64,000 bases of DNA from Thauera sedimentorum (lineage in GTDB: Bacteria > Pseudomonadota > Gammaproteobacteria > Burkholderiales > Rhodocyclaceae): the NCBI RefSeq assembly GCF_014489115.1, contig NZ_JACTAH010000001.1:186001-250000 (forward strand). Direction: 5' to 3'. Below, in pieces: positions 37,925 through 47,022 of the stretch. Within the stretch, counting starts at the first letter, position 1. Each line of letters begins with the position of its first letter. Made by a program: the position numbers and the translations under genes. The notes beneath the pieces were generated by a model. The model was not told the origin of the DNA and made no database searches. It saw nothing but the letters and a program-made list of their open reading frames with translations.

Positions 37925-38845
37925 ATGGAACAGTACGAACCCAACGACCTGCTGATCTTCGCCCGCGTGGTCGAGGCCGGGAGCTTCAGCCGCGCGGCTG
38001 AGCGGCTCGGCCTGCCGAAATCCACCGTGTCACGCCGCGTCGCCGTGCTGGAAGAGCGCCTGGGCGAGCGCGTGCTGCTGCGTACTACGCGACGGCTCAC
38101 GCTGACCGAGTTCGGCGGCCACCTGCTGGAGCACGCGCGGCTGGTGGCCGACGAGGTGGATGCGGTCAAGGCGCTGGCCGAGCACCGTCAGGCCAGGCCC
38201 AGCGGCCGGCTGCGGGTGTCGATGCCGGGTGACTTCGTGAACCTGCTGCTGACCGAGATGCTGGCGGCCTTCACGGCCATGCATCCGGCGGTATCGCTGG
38301 AGCTGGATCTGTCGCCTCGACGGGTGGACATCCTCGGCGAAAACTTCGACCTCGCGGTGCGCATGGGCGATCTGCCCGACGACGCGCTGCTCGCCGCACG
38401 CCGGCTGGCGCAGTTGTCGATGGGGCTCTATGCCGCGCCGACCTACCTCGCCGAGCATGGCGAGCCCGCCGTTCCTGATGAGCTGGCGCATCACCAGGCG
38501 CTGCTGCTGCCGCGCGCCGGCGGCTCGGTGGTGTGGGTGCTGAGCGGCCCGGGCCCGCGTCGCGAGATCGTGCCGGCCGGGCGGATCAGCGCCAACTCGC
38601 CCGAACTGCTGATCGCCCTCGCCGGCGCCGGCGCCGGTATCGCCGCGGTGCCCGATTACGCGGCGCGGGCGCGCGTGCAGCGCGGCGAACTGCGCCGCGT
38701 GCTGCCGGCCTGGCAACTGCCGGCGAGCGTCGCGTGGGCGGTGTTCCCGGGGCGGCGACTGATGCCCGCGAAGACGCGCGCTTTCCTCGACATGCTGGAG
38801 GCCGCCCTCGCCGGGGCCTGCGCGGAGGCCGCGGGGTCCTCCTGA
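37925..38845 (+). CDS. LysR-family transcriptional regulator
   Basis: This 306-residue regulator has an N-terminal winged helix ([36 protein letters not shown]) and a C-terminal periplasmic-binding-like effector domain ([13 protein letters not shown] to the end). It is divergent from azoR-pirin, so control of quinone or electrophile defence is likely. I preferred ATG 37925 because the palindrome 37906-37919 would then be non-coding; ATG 37904 would add seven residues. Confidence 0.88.
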   Translation: MEQYEPNDLLIFARVVEAGSFSRAAERLGLPKSTVSRRVAVLEERLGERVLLRTTRRLTLTEFGGHLLEHARLVADEVDAVKALAEHRQARPSGRLRVSMPGDFVNLLLTEMLAAFTAMHPAVSLELDLSPRRVDILGENFDLAVRMGDLPDDALLAARRLAQLSMGLYAAPTYLAEHGEPAVPDELAHHQALLLPRAGGSVVWVLSGPGPRREIVPAGRISANSPELLIALAGAGAGIAAVPDYAARARVQRGELRRVLPAWQLPASVAWAVFPGRRLMPAKTRAFLDMLEAALAGACAEAAGSS

Positions 38846-38867
38846 GCCGCCGCGTGCCCCCCCGGCC

Positions 38868-39845
38868 TCAGACGCCCGCCATCGAGTCCCGGGCGGCCAG
38901 CACCTCGGCATAAAGCGCGCGATCCACGTTGCCGCCGCTCAGCACCACGCCCACCCGCCGGCCCCGCAGGATGTGGCGTTCCTGGACGGCGGCGGCCAGC
39001 GCCGCGGCGCCGGCGCCTTCGGCCACGTTGTGGGTCGTCTCGAAGAGCAGGCGCATGGCCGCTTCGACCTCGTCGTCGCTCACCGCGACGATGCGCGCGG
39101 CGCCCGCCCAGATGATCTCCAGCGCCTGCGGGTCCGGCGTGCTGCAGGCCATGCCGTCCGCGATGCGGGTGGACACAGGGTGGGCCACTGCGCGGCGCTG
39201 CGCGAAGGACAGGGCATAGGCCGGCGCATGGGCCGACACCACGCCTACCACCTCGGTCGCGAGGCCCAGGGCGTCGCGCGCCGCGATCATGGCGGCGATG
39301 CCCGAGCCCAGTCCGATGGGCACATACACCACGTCGAGCGGCGGCGCCCCGCGCAGGAACTCCAGGCAGTAGCTGGCGACGCCGCGCACCAGGTCGCCAT
39401 GGAAGGCGGGCACCAGGTGCGCGCCGTCGCGTTCGGCGAGCGCCGCGGCATGTTCGCGTGCTGCCTGGAAATCCGCACCGTGCTCGATCAGTTCGGCGCC
39501 CAGCGCACGCATCGCGGCGTTCTTCTCCCGGCTGTTGCCGTGGGGCACGACGATGCGCACCGCGAGGCCGCAACGCGCGCCGGCCACGGCGACCGACTGG
39601 CCGTGGTTGCCGCGGGTGGCGCACACCACCTGGCGCAGCTCCGGCTGTCTAGCGCTCAGCGCGGCGAAGTAGGTGAGCCCGCCGCGTACCTTGAACGCGC
39701 CGGTCGGGCAGTGGTTCTCGTGCTTCACCCAGGTCTCGGTGCCGAGCCGTGCGCTGAGCAGCGGCCAATGATGCTGGGCGGTGGGGGAGAGGGTCCGGTG
39801 GACGAGGGCAGCGGCGGATTCGAGGGCGTCGAGGGAGAAGGGCAT
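38868..39845 (-). CDS. Threonine/serine dehydratase-like PLP enzyme
   Basis: This 325-residue fold-type II PLP enzyme has the cofactor Lys in PTGAFKVRGGLTYF, the substrate loop CATRGNHGQSVA, a glycine-rich phosphate loop in PIGLGSGIAAMIAARDALG and the late VVLSGGNVD. It probably deaminates threonine or serine to the 2-oxo acid; other beta-eliminating reactions are possible. No ACT domain is present, so it resembles catabolic or biodegradative forms. It is divergent from a MocR-type regulator with a 68-bp gap containing direct repeats. Confidence 0.85.
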   Translation of the reverse strand: MPFSLDALESAAALVHRTLSPTAQHHWPLLSARLGTETWVKHENHCPTGAFKVRGGLTYFAALSARQPELRQVVCATRGNHGQSVAVAGARCGLAVRIVVPHGNSREKNAAMRALGAELIEHGADFQAAREHAAALAERDGAHLVPAFHGDLVRGVASYCLEFLRGAPPLDVVYVPIGLGSGIAAMIAARDALGLATEVVGVVSAHAPAYALSFAQRRAVAHPVSTRIADGMACSTPDPQALEIIWAGAARIVAVSDDEVEAAMRLLFETTHNVAEGAGAAALAAAVQERHILRGRRVGVVLSGGNVDRALYAEVLAARDSMAGV

Positions 39846-39884
39846 GGGCAGTCTGCTGGCGTGGGTGGGTGTGTTGCGGGTATT

Positions 39885-39914
39885 TTGTCTGCACTGTTTG
39901 GAGGATTGTGTGCA
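39885..39914. promoter_or_regulatory. Direct repeats in the dehydratase/mocR intergenic region
   Basis: TTGTCTGCA (39885-39893) and TTGTGTGCA (39906-39914) differ at one base and start 21 bp apart, two helical turns. The second touches the regulator's start codon. MocR-family proteins typically bind such direct repeats, so these are likely operator half-sites controlling both genes. Confidence 0.5.
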
Positions 39915-41266
39915 TGACAATCTGGCTGCCCGCGCTTGAGCCCGGCGTTCCCGCCTATCTCGCCATCGCCGACGAGATCGCCCGCGGCATCCGCGCCGGC
40001 GCGCTGCGTCCCGGCGACCGCCTGCCCACCCACCGCCTGCTGGCCGACCTGCTCGGGCTCAACGTGAGCACCGTCACCCGGGCCTACCGCGAGGCGGCCC
40101 GGCGGCGCCTGGTGGACGGGGAGACCGGCCGTGGCACCTTCGTGCTCGCGCGCTCCGCGGAGGCGGCCCTGTTTGCCCTGGAGAAAAGACCGCAAGCAGA
40201 CCTCATCGACCTGTCCACCAACACCCCGCCCCTGATGCCGCGCGACGGCGACCTGCTGGCCGGCGTGCAGGCGCTCTCCGCCGGGGAGGCCGCCGCGCTG
40301 CTGCACTACCACACCCCCGGCGACTGGCTGGTCCATCGCGCGGCGGTCGCCGGCTGGCTGCGGCGCCGCGGGCTGGAGGTGGCGGGCGAGGACATCGTGG
40401 TGTGCGCCGGTGCCCAGCACGCCTTGGACGTGGCCCTTTCGCTGTTCGAGGGGGCGGGTGAGCTGTCGGTCGAGGCGCTCACCTACCCGGGCCTGAAGGC
40501 GGTCGCCCGGCAGCGCAAGCTGCGGCTGGCGCCGATGGCGATGGACGGCGAGGGCGTGACGCCCGAGGCGTTCGAGGCCGCCTGCCGGGCGGGGTCGGGG
40601 CGTGTGGCGGTGCTGTCGCCCACTTTGCAGAATCCGACCACGGCCACCATGAGCCTCGCGCGTCGCCGGCAGATCGTCGCCATCGCCCGGCGGTTCGACG
40701 CCCTGATCGTGGAGGAAGACGTGTACGGCCTGCTGCCGGTCGATGCGCCGCCGCCGCTCGCGGCGCTCGCCCCCGAGCGGGTGTGCTACGTCAGCGGGCT
40801 GTCCAAGACCATCGCGCCGGGCCTGCGTCTGGGCTATCTGGTCGCACCGCCTGCGTTGCGCGAACGGCTCGCCGATGCGGAGCACCGCACCAGCTGGTAC
40901 GTCGCCCCTTTCGCCGCGGCGCTGGCCGCCCGGTGGATGAACGACGGCACCGCCTGGCGGCGCCTCGCGGCCCAGCGCCGGGAACTGGCGGCGCGACACG
41001 CCGTGGTGCGGGAGACGCTCGCCGGGCTGGACTGGGCGGGGGCGCCGCATTGCCCCCATGTCTGGCTGCGGCTGCGCCGAGGCCCTGCCGCGGACCTCGC
41101 CGAGCGGGCGCTGCGCGCCGGGGTGGCCGTGGTGGCCGACCCGGTGTTCGCCGTCGGGCGCGGGAAGGGCTACGAGGGCTTGCGGATCTCTACCGGTGCA
41201 GCGGCCAACCGCAAGCAGCTGGCCGCGGGGCTGGGCATCCTGAGAGCACTCGTCGCGGGCGAATAG
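39914..41266 (+). CDS. MocR-type regulator (GntR winged helix fused to an aminotransferase domain)
   Basis: This 450-residue protein has an N-terminal GntR-type winged helix (GALRPGDRLPTHRLLADLLGLNVSTVTRAYREA, about 25-65) fused to a fold-type I aminotransferase domain whose PLP Lys lies in CYVSGLSKTIAPGLRLGYLV. MocR proteins use PLP adducts as effectors and usually control the adjacent gene. Here that is the divergent PLP-dependent dehydratase. The start ATG 39914 follows GGAGG at about 39900-39904. Confidence 0.9.
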   Translation: MTIWLPALEPGVPAYLAIADEIARGIRAGALRPGDRLPTHRLLADLLGLNVSTVTRAYREAARRRLVDGETGRGTFVLARSAEAALFALEKRPQADLIDLSTNTPPLMPRDGDLLAGVQALSAGEAAALLHYHTPGDWLVHRAAVAGWLRRRGLEVAGEDIVVCAGAQHALDVALSLFEGAGELSVEALTYPGLKAVARQRKLRLAPMAMDGEGVTPEAFEAACRAGSGRVAVLSPTLQNPTTATMSLARRRQIVAIARRFDALIVEEDVYGLLPVDAPPPLAALAPERVCYVSGLSKTIAPGLRLGYLVAPPALRERLADAEHRTSWYVAPFAAALAARWMNDGTAWRRLAAQRRELAARHAVVRETLAGLDWAGAPHCPHVWLRLRRGPAADLAERALRAGVAVVADPVFAVGRGKGYEGLRISTGAAANRKQLAAGLGILRALVAGE

Positions 41267-41321
41267 TCCGGCGCCCGCCCGGTACGGCAGGGCCCGCGGG
41301 TGCCAGGGCCGGCGTTGCGAT

Positions 41322-42200
41322 CTACCAGGGGCGGCAGGCGAGCGGGAAGCCGCCATGGGCGAAGAAGCGCACCATGTCGCGGAAGTCCCTTTGCTGATCC
41401 GCGCCGAGTTCCCGATAGACCTCGCGCGCCGCGGACTGGGTGGTGGCGCGTACCCGGTGCGGGTGGCGGCTGCGGATCGCCACCAGGAAGGGCACCAGAA
41501 AGGTGTGATGCATGCGGACCGCATCGCCCAGCACGGTGGCGGCCTCGCGCAGTTCGGCCACGCTGAAGGCGGCGCGCAGCGAGTTGTAGTAGCCCTCGGT
41601 GAACAGCGGTGGCTGTTCTGCGCTGCGCTCGTTGGCGAAGAAGGCCTGTGTCGCTTCGCGCTTGAGGCGGCCGAAGTCGGCCAGATACAGGCCGCCGCCG
41701 GGTTTGAGCACCCGGCGCACTTCTGTCAGGCAGCGCGCCAGGGCGGCCGTGTCCGGCAGATGGTGCAGGGTGATGGTGGACACCACCGCATCGAGGGATG
41801 CGTCGTCGATGCCGGCGAGCCGCTCCATGTCGCCCTCTTGCAGCGTCACGTTGTGCAGCCGGCAGCGCTGCAGCGTGTCGTCGGCCAGGCCGAGCATTTC
41901 GGGCGAGGCGTCCAGGCCGGTGAAGTGCGCGTCGGGATTGAGCCGGGCGATCACCGCAAGCTGGTTGGCCGGGCCGCAGCCCAGGTCCAGCACCCGGCCG
42001 CCGGCGGGAATCACCGCGCTGGCCTGGATGGCGTGATAGAGGTAGGTGAAGGCGAGGATGCCGTCCTCGCGCCCGGCGCGCATGAAGGCCTGGGTGGCGT
42101 CCGGGTCGGTCATCACCAGCTCGGGCTCGGGTACGCGAACCTGGCGCTGGCGGGAAGCGAGATCGAGGACGAGGTTGAACAGCAGGGAGAAGCTGGGCAT
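41322..42200 (-). CDS. Class I SAM-dependent methyltransferase
   Basis: This 292-residue protein has motif I GGRVLDLGCGPANQLAVIA, motif II-like HFTGLDASPEMLGLA, the QEGDMERL acidic loop and VVSTITLHHLPDTAALARCLTEVRRVLKPGG. The substrate is not apparent. The N-terminal MPSFSLLFNLVLDLASRQRQVRVPEPELV and the late HHTFLVPFLVA suggest a small-molecule enzyme, but this is a guess. It is divergent from hemA; the start at 42200 was chosen because the upstream part of the frame is not protein-like. Confidence 0.82.
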   Translation of the reverse strand: MPSFSLLFNLVLDLASRQRQVRVPEPELVMTDPDATQAFMRAGREDGILAFTYLYHAIQASAVIPAGGRVLDLGCGPANQLAVIARLNPDAHFTGLDASPEMLGLADDTLQRCRLHNVTLQEGDMERLAGIDDASLDAVVSTITLHHLPDTAALARCLTEVRRVLKPGGGLYLADFGRLKREATQAFFANERSAEQPPLFTEGYYNSLRAAFSVAELREAATVLGDAVRMHHTFLVPFLVAIRSRHPHRVRATTQSAAREVYRELGADQQRDFRDMVRFFAHGGFPLACRPW

Positions 42201-42438
42201 GGTGGCGTGCCGTGGCGGCTGTGGTGATGCCGTTGCAGGATGCCGATTATGACGCAAGTGGGCCGTACCCCGCGCTGCGACTTGCATGCGGCGCATGGGC
42301 CGCGCCCGGCAAGCGGGCAGGCCGGGCCGGGTACGCTATACTCGGAGCCCTGAGGTTTTCGCTGGCTGGTTCCCGCTTGCGCGGCGATTTTCCGGAACCC
42401 CCTGATTTTGCTCAAATTTAGCGGCTAATGCCGGGTGT

Positions 42439-42444
42439 TATAAT
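42439..42444 (+). promoter_or_regulatory. -10 element upstream of hemA
   Basis: A consensus TATAAT lies 27 bp before the hemA ATG, within an AT-rich patch (42403-42444). The -35 is weak (TTTAGC at 42417-42422, 16 bp spacing). Confidence 0.6.
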
Positions 42445-42471
42445 CCCGCCGTCCGTCTCTGTGCACCGCGC

Positions 42472-43725
42472 ATGCAACTCTACGCCCTCGGTCTGAATCA
42501 CCATACCGCGCCCCTCACCATCCGCGAGCGGGTCGCGTTTCGGCCCGAGCGTCTGGAACAGGCCCTGCAGGATCTGACCCGCGCCCGTACGGTGCCGGAA
42601 GCCGCGATCCTGTCCACCTGTAACCGTACCGAGGTCTACTTCGCCACCGAGCAGCCGCAGCACGCCGCCGACTGGCTGGCGCGCTTCCATGCGCTGCCGC
42701 TGGACGAGATCTCACCCTATCTGTACACCCACCCGCAGCGCGAGGCGGTGCGCCACGTCTTCCGCGTGGCCAGCGGGCTCGATTCCATGGTGCTGGGCGA
42801 GCCGCAGATCCTCGGCCAGGTCAAGGAGGCCGCCCGCCGTGCCGAAGACGCCGGCACCATGGGCACGCTGCTGCACAAGCTGTTCCAGAACACCTTCTCG
42901 GTGGCCAAGGAGGTGCGCTCGACCACTGCGATCGGCGCCAACATCGTCTCCATGGCCGCCGCCGCGGTGCACCTCACCGAACGCATCTTCGAGCGCGTGG
43001 ACGACCAGCACGTGCTGTTCATCGGTGCGGGCGAGATGATCGAGCTCTGTGCCGCCCATTTCGCCGGCGCGCGTCCCAAGTCGATGACCGTGGCCAACCG
43101 CACCGAAGCGCGCGCGTCCGAACTCGCCCAGCGCTTTGGCGCCCAGACCCTGCGCCTGGATGCCATCGGCGAGGCGCTGCCGCGCTTCGACGTGGTGGTT
43201 TCCTGTACGGCCGCACCGCTGCCCATCGTCGGCCTCGGCATGGTCGAGCGCGCGGTCAAGGTGCGCCGCCACCGCCCGATGGTGATGGTCGATCTGGCCG
43301 TGCCGCGCGACATCGAGCAGGAAGTCGGCAAGCTCGACGACGTCTTCCTGTACACCGTGGACGATCTCGCCCAGGTGGTGGACGCCGGGCTTGAGTCCCG
43401 CCAGCAGGCGGTGCTGGAGGCCGAAGAGATCATCGACACCCGGGTGGACGGCTTCCTGCACTGGATGCAGGCGCGCGACGTGGTGCCCACCATCCGCGCC
43501 TTGCGCACCCACGCCGAGAGCCTGCGCCACGCCGAGCTCGAACGCGCCCTGCGCCTGCTGGCGCGCGGCGACGACCCGCGCCAGGTGATCGAGGCGCTCA
43601 GCCACGGCCTGACCAACAAGCTGGTACACGGCCCCACCCGCTACCTGAACCAGACCGACGGCGAGCAGCTTGCCGAGGCCAGCCGGCTGGTGCAGCGCCT
43701 GTACAACCTCCACCCGGACGAATAG
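42472..43725 (+). CDS. hemA: Glutamyl-tRNA reductase
   Basis: This 417-residue enzyme makes glutamate-1-semialdehyde from Glu-tRNA, the first committed step of tetrapyrrole synthesis. It has the catalytic Cys in LSTCNRTE (C50), [17 protein letters not shown], the NADPH site [13 protein letters not shown] and the C-terminal dimerisation helix. It is followed after 59 bp by prfA and then prmC, the classical hemA-prfA-prmC cluster. Confidence 0.97.
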   Translation: MQLYALGLNHHTAPLTIRERVAFRPERLEQALQDLTRARTVPEAAILSTCNRTEVYFATEQPQHAADWLARFHALPLDEISPYLYTHPQREAVRHVFRVASGLDSMVLGEPQILGQVKEAARRAEDAGTMGTLLHKLFQNTFSVAKEVRSTTAIGANIVSMAAAAVHLTERIFERVDDQHVLFIGAGEMIELCAAHFAGARPKSMTVANRTEARASELAQRFGAQTLRLDAIGEALPRFDVVVSCTAAPLPIVGLGMVERAVKVRRHRPMVMVDLAVPRDIEQEVGKLDDVFLYTVDDLAQVVDAGLESRQQAVLEAEEIIDTRVDGFLHWMQARDVVPTIRALRTHAESLRHAELERALRLLARGDDPRQVIEALSHGLTNKLVHGPTRYLNQTDGEQLAEASRLVQRLYNLHPDE

Positions 43726-43784
43726 CCGGGGCGCGGCCGGCCTGCGCCGGACACGAACGCCCGCTTGGGCTGCCCCCATTCCAG

Positions 43785-44864
43785 ATGAAGCAGAGCATCC
43801 GAGACAAACTCGAACACCTGGCCTCGCGCCTGACCGAAGTCGATCGTGAACTCGCGGCCGAGGACGCCGCGCGCGACATGAACGCCTTCCGCGCGCTGTC
43901 GCGCGAGCGCGCCGAGATCGAGCCGGTGGTGGCGCTCTACCGCGACTACCTGCAGGCCGAGGCCGACTGCCGTACCGCGCGCGAGATGCTCGCCGACCCC
44001 GAGATGCGCGAGCTGGCCGAGGCCGAGATCGAGGCGGGCGCGGCGCGCATCGATGAACTGGACGGTGACCTGCAGCGCGCCCTGCTGCCGCGCGACCCCA
44101 ACGACGAGCGCAACCTCTTCCTGGAGGTGCGCGCCGGCACCGGTGGCGACGAGGCGGCGCTGTTCGCCGGCGACCTGCTGCGCATGTACGCGCGTTACGC
44201 CGAGCGCCAGCGCTGGCGGGTGGAGATCGTGTCGGCGAGCGAGTCCGAGCTGGGCGGCTACAAGGAGGTCATCGCGCGCATCAGCGGCGCGGGCGCCTAC
44301 TCCAAGCTCAAGTTCGAATCCGGCGGCCACCGCGTGCAGCGCGTGCCGGTTACCGAAACCCAGGGCCGCATCCACACCTCCGCGTGCACCGTGGCGGTGA
44401 TGCCGGAAGCCGACGAACTGGCCGAGGTGAACATCAACCCGGCCGAGCTGCGCATCGACACCTTCCGCGCCAGCGGCGCCGGCGGCCAGCACATCAACAA
44501 GACCGATTCCGCGGTGCGCATCACCCACCTGCCCACCGGCATCGTGGTCGAATGCCAGGACGACCGTTCGCAGCACAAGAACCGCGCGCAGGCCATGTCG
44601 GTGCTGGCCGCGCGCATCCGCGACGTCCAGGTGCGCGAGCAGCAAGCCAAGGAGGCCGCCACCCGCAAGAGCCTGGTGGGCAGCGGCGACCGCTCCGAGC
44701 GCATCCGCACCTACAACTTCCCGCAGGGGCGGGTCACCGACCACCGCATCAATCTCACGCTGTACAAGCTGGACGCGGTGATGGACGGCGAACTGGACGA
44801 ACTGGTCGATGCGCTCACGCTGGAGCACCAGGCCGCGCAGCTGGCCGAGCTGGCCGGGGACTGA
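43785..44864 (+). CDS. prfA: Peptide chain release factor 1
   Basis: This 359-residue factor recognises UAA and UAG. The stop-codon reading motif is PVT in [17 protein letters not shown], and the peptidyl-hydrolysis motif GGQ is at G233-Q235 in [14 protein letters not shown]. The GGQ glutamine is the substrate of PrmC, encoded immediately downstream. Confidence 0.97.
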   Translation: MKQSIRDKLEHLASRLTEVDRELAAEDAARDMNAFRALSRERAEIEPVVALYRDYLQAEADCRTAREMLADPEMRELAEAEIEAGAARIDELDGDLQRALLPRDPNDERNLFLEVRAGTGGDEAALFAGDLLRMYARYAERQRWRVEIVSASESELGGYKEVIARISGAGAYSKLKFESGGHRVQRVPVTETQGRIHTSACTVAVMPEADELAEVNINPAELRIDTFRASGAGGQHINKTDSAVRITHLPTGIVVECQDDRSQHKNRAQAMSVLAARIRDVQVREQQAKEAATRKSLVGSGDRSERIRTYNFPQGRVTDHRINLTLYKLDAVMDGELDELVDALTLEHQAAQLAELAGD

Positions 44865-44865
44865 G

Positions 44866-45711
44866 ATGGACGATCTGGTCGCCACCCCCGACATCGCCGG
44901 CGCCCTTGCCTGGGCGCGCGAGCGCGTCGGCGTGATGGAGGCGCGCATCCTGCTGCGCCACGTCCTGCAGTGCCCGCCGGCCCGCCTGGTGGCCCACCCG
45001 GAGGAACGCCTGACCGACGAGGACTGGGCGGCCTATCGTGCGCTGGTCGAGCGCCGCGGGGCCGGCGAGCCGGTCGCCTACCTGGTGGGCGAGCGCGAGT
45101 TCTTCGGGCGCAGCTTCCTGGTGTCGCCTGCGGTGCTGATCCCCCGCCCGGAAACCGAACTGATCATCGAACTCGCGCTTGCGCACTTCGGCAACCGCCC
45201 GCGCCCGCGGGTGCTGGACCTGGGCACCGGCAGCGGCGCCATCGCGGTGACCCTGGCGCGCGAACTCGACGCCGCCGACGTCACCGCGGTCGACGCCTCC
45301 CGCGAAGCGCTGTGGGTGGCCATGGCCAACGCCGCGCGCCTGGGGGCGAGCGTGTCTTTCGTGCAGGGCAGCTGGTTCGATGCGCTCGACGGCGAACGCT
45401 TCCAGCTCATCGTCTCCAACCCGCCCTATGTCGCCGCGGGTGATCCGCACCTGGGCGAAGGCGACCTGCGCTTCGAGCCGCACAGCGCGCTCGCCGCTGG
45501 CGCTGACGGCCTGGACGATCTCAAGACCATCATCGCCGAGGCGCCGCGCCACCTCGACGACGACGGTTGGCTGATGCTCGAGCACGGCTACGACCAGGCC
45601 GCCGCCGTGCGCAGCCTGCTGACCGACGCCGGCTTCACCGCCATCACCTCCTGGGCGGACCTCGCAGGCATCGAACGGGTCACTGGCGGACGCTGGTCCG
45701 GGCGGCACTGA
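44866..45711 (+). CDS. prmC: Release factor glutamine N5-methyltransferase
   Basis: This 281-residue methyltransferase has the N-terminal helical domain, the PRPETELIIE segment, SAM motif VLDLGTGSGAIAVTLARE and the catalytic NPPYV in LIVSNPPYVAAGDPH. It methylates the GGQ glutamine of RF1/RF2. It starts 1 bp after the prfA stop, so the two are co-translated. Confidence 0.96.
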   Translation: MDDLVATPDIAGALAWARERVGVMEARILLRHVLQCPPARLVAHPEERLTDEDWAAYRALVERRGAGEPVAYLVGEREFFGRSFLVSPAVLIPRPETELIIELALAHFGNRPRPRVLDLGTGSGAIAVTLARELDAADVTAVDASREALWVAMANAARLGASVSFVQGSWFDALDGERFQLIVSNPPYVAAGDPHLGEGDLRFEPHSALAAGADGLDDLKTIIAEAPRHLDDDGWLMLEHGYDQAAAVRSLLTDAGFTAITSWADLAGIERVTGGRWSGRH

Positions 45712-45809
45712 CAACCAAGGTCGCCGGCCTTGACCGGTGATATTGACGGATCGGATCGAGCCCCCTAGACTTTTCCGACTGATTCACTCAACTTTTCAAA
45801 GCGAAGATC

Positions 45810-46133
45810 ATGGACATCCAGGACGTCATCCGCGAGCAGGTTTCCTCCAACCCGGTGGTGCTCTACATGAAGGGCACCCCCCAGTTCCCGCAGTGCGGCT
45901 TCTCCGCCACCGCGGTGCAGATCCTCAAGCACTGTGGCGTGAGCGCGGTCGCCGCGGTGAACGTGCTGGAGAACGACGCCATCCGCCAGGGCATCAAGGA
46001 GTTCTCCAACTGGCCGACCATCCCGCAACTCTATGTCGGCGGCGAATTCGTCGGCGGTTCGGACATCATGCGCGAGATGTTCGAGAACGGTGAACTGCAG
46101 CAGATGCTGGCGGATGCGGGGGCGGTCCGCTAG
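45810..46133 (+). CDS. grxD: Monothiol glutaredoxin, Grx4/GrxD type
   Basis: This 107-residue protein has the active-site CGFS (C29-S32) after KGTPQFPQ and the glutathione-binding segments [24 protein letters not shown] glutaredoxins carry [2Fe-2S] clusters and act in cluster transfer and iron homeostasis. It is a short single gene after prmC; an imperfect inverted repeat follows before the convergent pilE. Confidence 0.95.
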   Translation: MDIQDVIREQVSSNPVVLYMKGTPQFPQCGFSATAVQILKHCGVSAVAAVNVLENDAIRQGIKEFSNWPTIPQLYVGGEFVGGSDIMREMFENGELQQMLADAGAVR

Positions 46134-46155
46134 GCTGAGCACTATCGCTGAGTCA

Positions 46156-46206
46156 CTGCTCCCCGGGAACGATAGATGACGATCAACTATCGTTGCGCCG
46201 GGGCAG
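46156..46206. repeat. Imperfect inverted repeat at the grxD/pilE boundary
   Basis: Left arm CTGCTCCCCGGGAACGATAG (46156-46175) and right arm CTATCGTTGCGCCGGGGCAG (46187-46206) are inverted with a few mismatches around an 11-nt loop. It separates the convergent grxD and pilE genes and marks the point where base composition falls. It may be a bidirectional terminator. Confidence 0.55.
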
Positions 46207-46224
46207 TCAGTTACGGGGTCAGGG

Positions 46225-46644
46225 CTACCAGCACTGCGCCGCGGTCCTTCCGGCGGCGGCGTTGACGATGCCTTTCAGTCCTGTGCTGGCCAATGTCAGG
46301 TCACCGCACTGGTCACCTGATTGCGCACCCGCACGGGTCGCAACAATGACGAAAGTCGTGGCAGTCAAGGAGCCGGCCTGAAACGCGAGGTTGTAATTGG
46401 CGGGGCCCCCGTCGGCAGGGCAACGGAAGTTATTGATTTCTGCTCCGCCTAGATACGTGTTGGTCGTCGAATAGCGCCGCTCCAGGGCATTGGCTAGGCT
46501 GACCATGACCGTCTGACACTCCGCACGCCGGGAACGGGCCAAGTAGTCCTGATAGTTCGGGATAGCAATGGCGGCCAGCACCGCGATGATGACAACTACG
46601 ATCATCATCTCGATCAAGGTAAATCCAGCAAGCTTGTTACGCAT
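46225..46644 (-). CDS. pilE: Type IV minor pilin PilE
   Basis: This 139-residue pilin has the prepilin peptidase site and methylated N-terminal helix GFTLIEMMIVVVIIAVLAAIAIPNYQDYLAR, with G-1/F+1 and E+5. A C-terminal Cys pair (C in NFRCPAD and near the end AAQCW) probably closes the D-loop. PilD would process it, and it would join the pilus or its initiation complex. It is the last gene of fimU-pilVWXY1Y2E, the same order as in Pseudomonas aeruginosa, which supports the name. Confidence 0.9.
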   Translation of the reverse strand: MRNKLAGFTLIEMMIVVVIIAVLAAIAIPNYQDYLARSRRAECQTVMVSLANALERRYSTTNTYLGGAEINNFRCPADGGPANYNLAFQAGSLTATTFVIVATRAGAQSGDQCGDLTLASTGLKGIVNAAAGRTAAQCW

Positions 46645-46646
46645 GG

Positions 46647-46997
46647 TTAGCGGTTCCGCGGCTGTTGGTCCCCGGTTGGGGGAAAGAGGTGCATGCTGTT
46701 GACGATCCAGCCATCAGCAGATTCGTAGGCGTTGAGTCCGGCCGTCCAGCCCACCATCCGCTGGCTGAGCATGGATACTGGTGACGGTGTGTCAGCATGG
46801 TCAATCCATATGCTCGCCTCATTGCTGATCTGGTAAGTCCGATTTCCTGCAGTGATCGTATTTGCCCCAATCCCGATGCGTTGCACTTTGACGTACGTCT
46901 CGTATTCAGGGGGGGCTGCCTGCGCATATCCAGTCGTTAAAAGTGCGAGTAGCAACAGGGCTGCTCGACTTCCGGTTGAAGCTAGGCCGATTTTCAT
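46647..46997 (-). CDS. pilY2: PilY2-like type IV pilus biogenesis protein
   Basis: This 116-residue protein has a signal peptide (LLLLALLTTGYAQA) and a small beta-rich domain with the segments RIGIGANTITAGNRTYQIS and IWIDHADTPSPVSMLSQRM. Similarity to PilY2 is faint, but size, secretion signal and position between pilY1 and pilE match exactly. Its function in pilus biogenesis is unclear in all species. The annotation rests mainly on synteny. Confidence 0.65.
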   Translation of the reverse strand: MKIGLASTGSRAALLLLALLTTGYAQAAPPEYETYVKVQRIGIGANTITAGNRTYQISNEASIWIDHADTPSPVSMLSQRMVGWTAGLNAYESADGWIVNSMHLFPPTGDQQPRNR

Positions 46998-47022
46998 GTT
47001 CTGAATGCTCCGTTTGAGCGGA

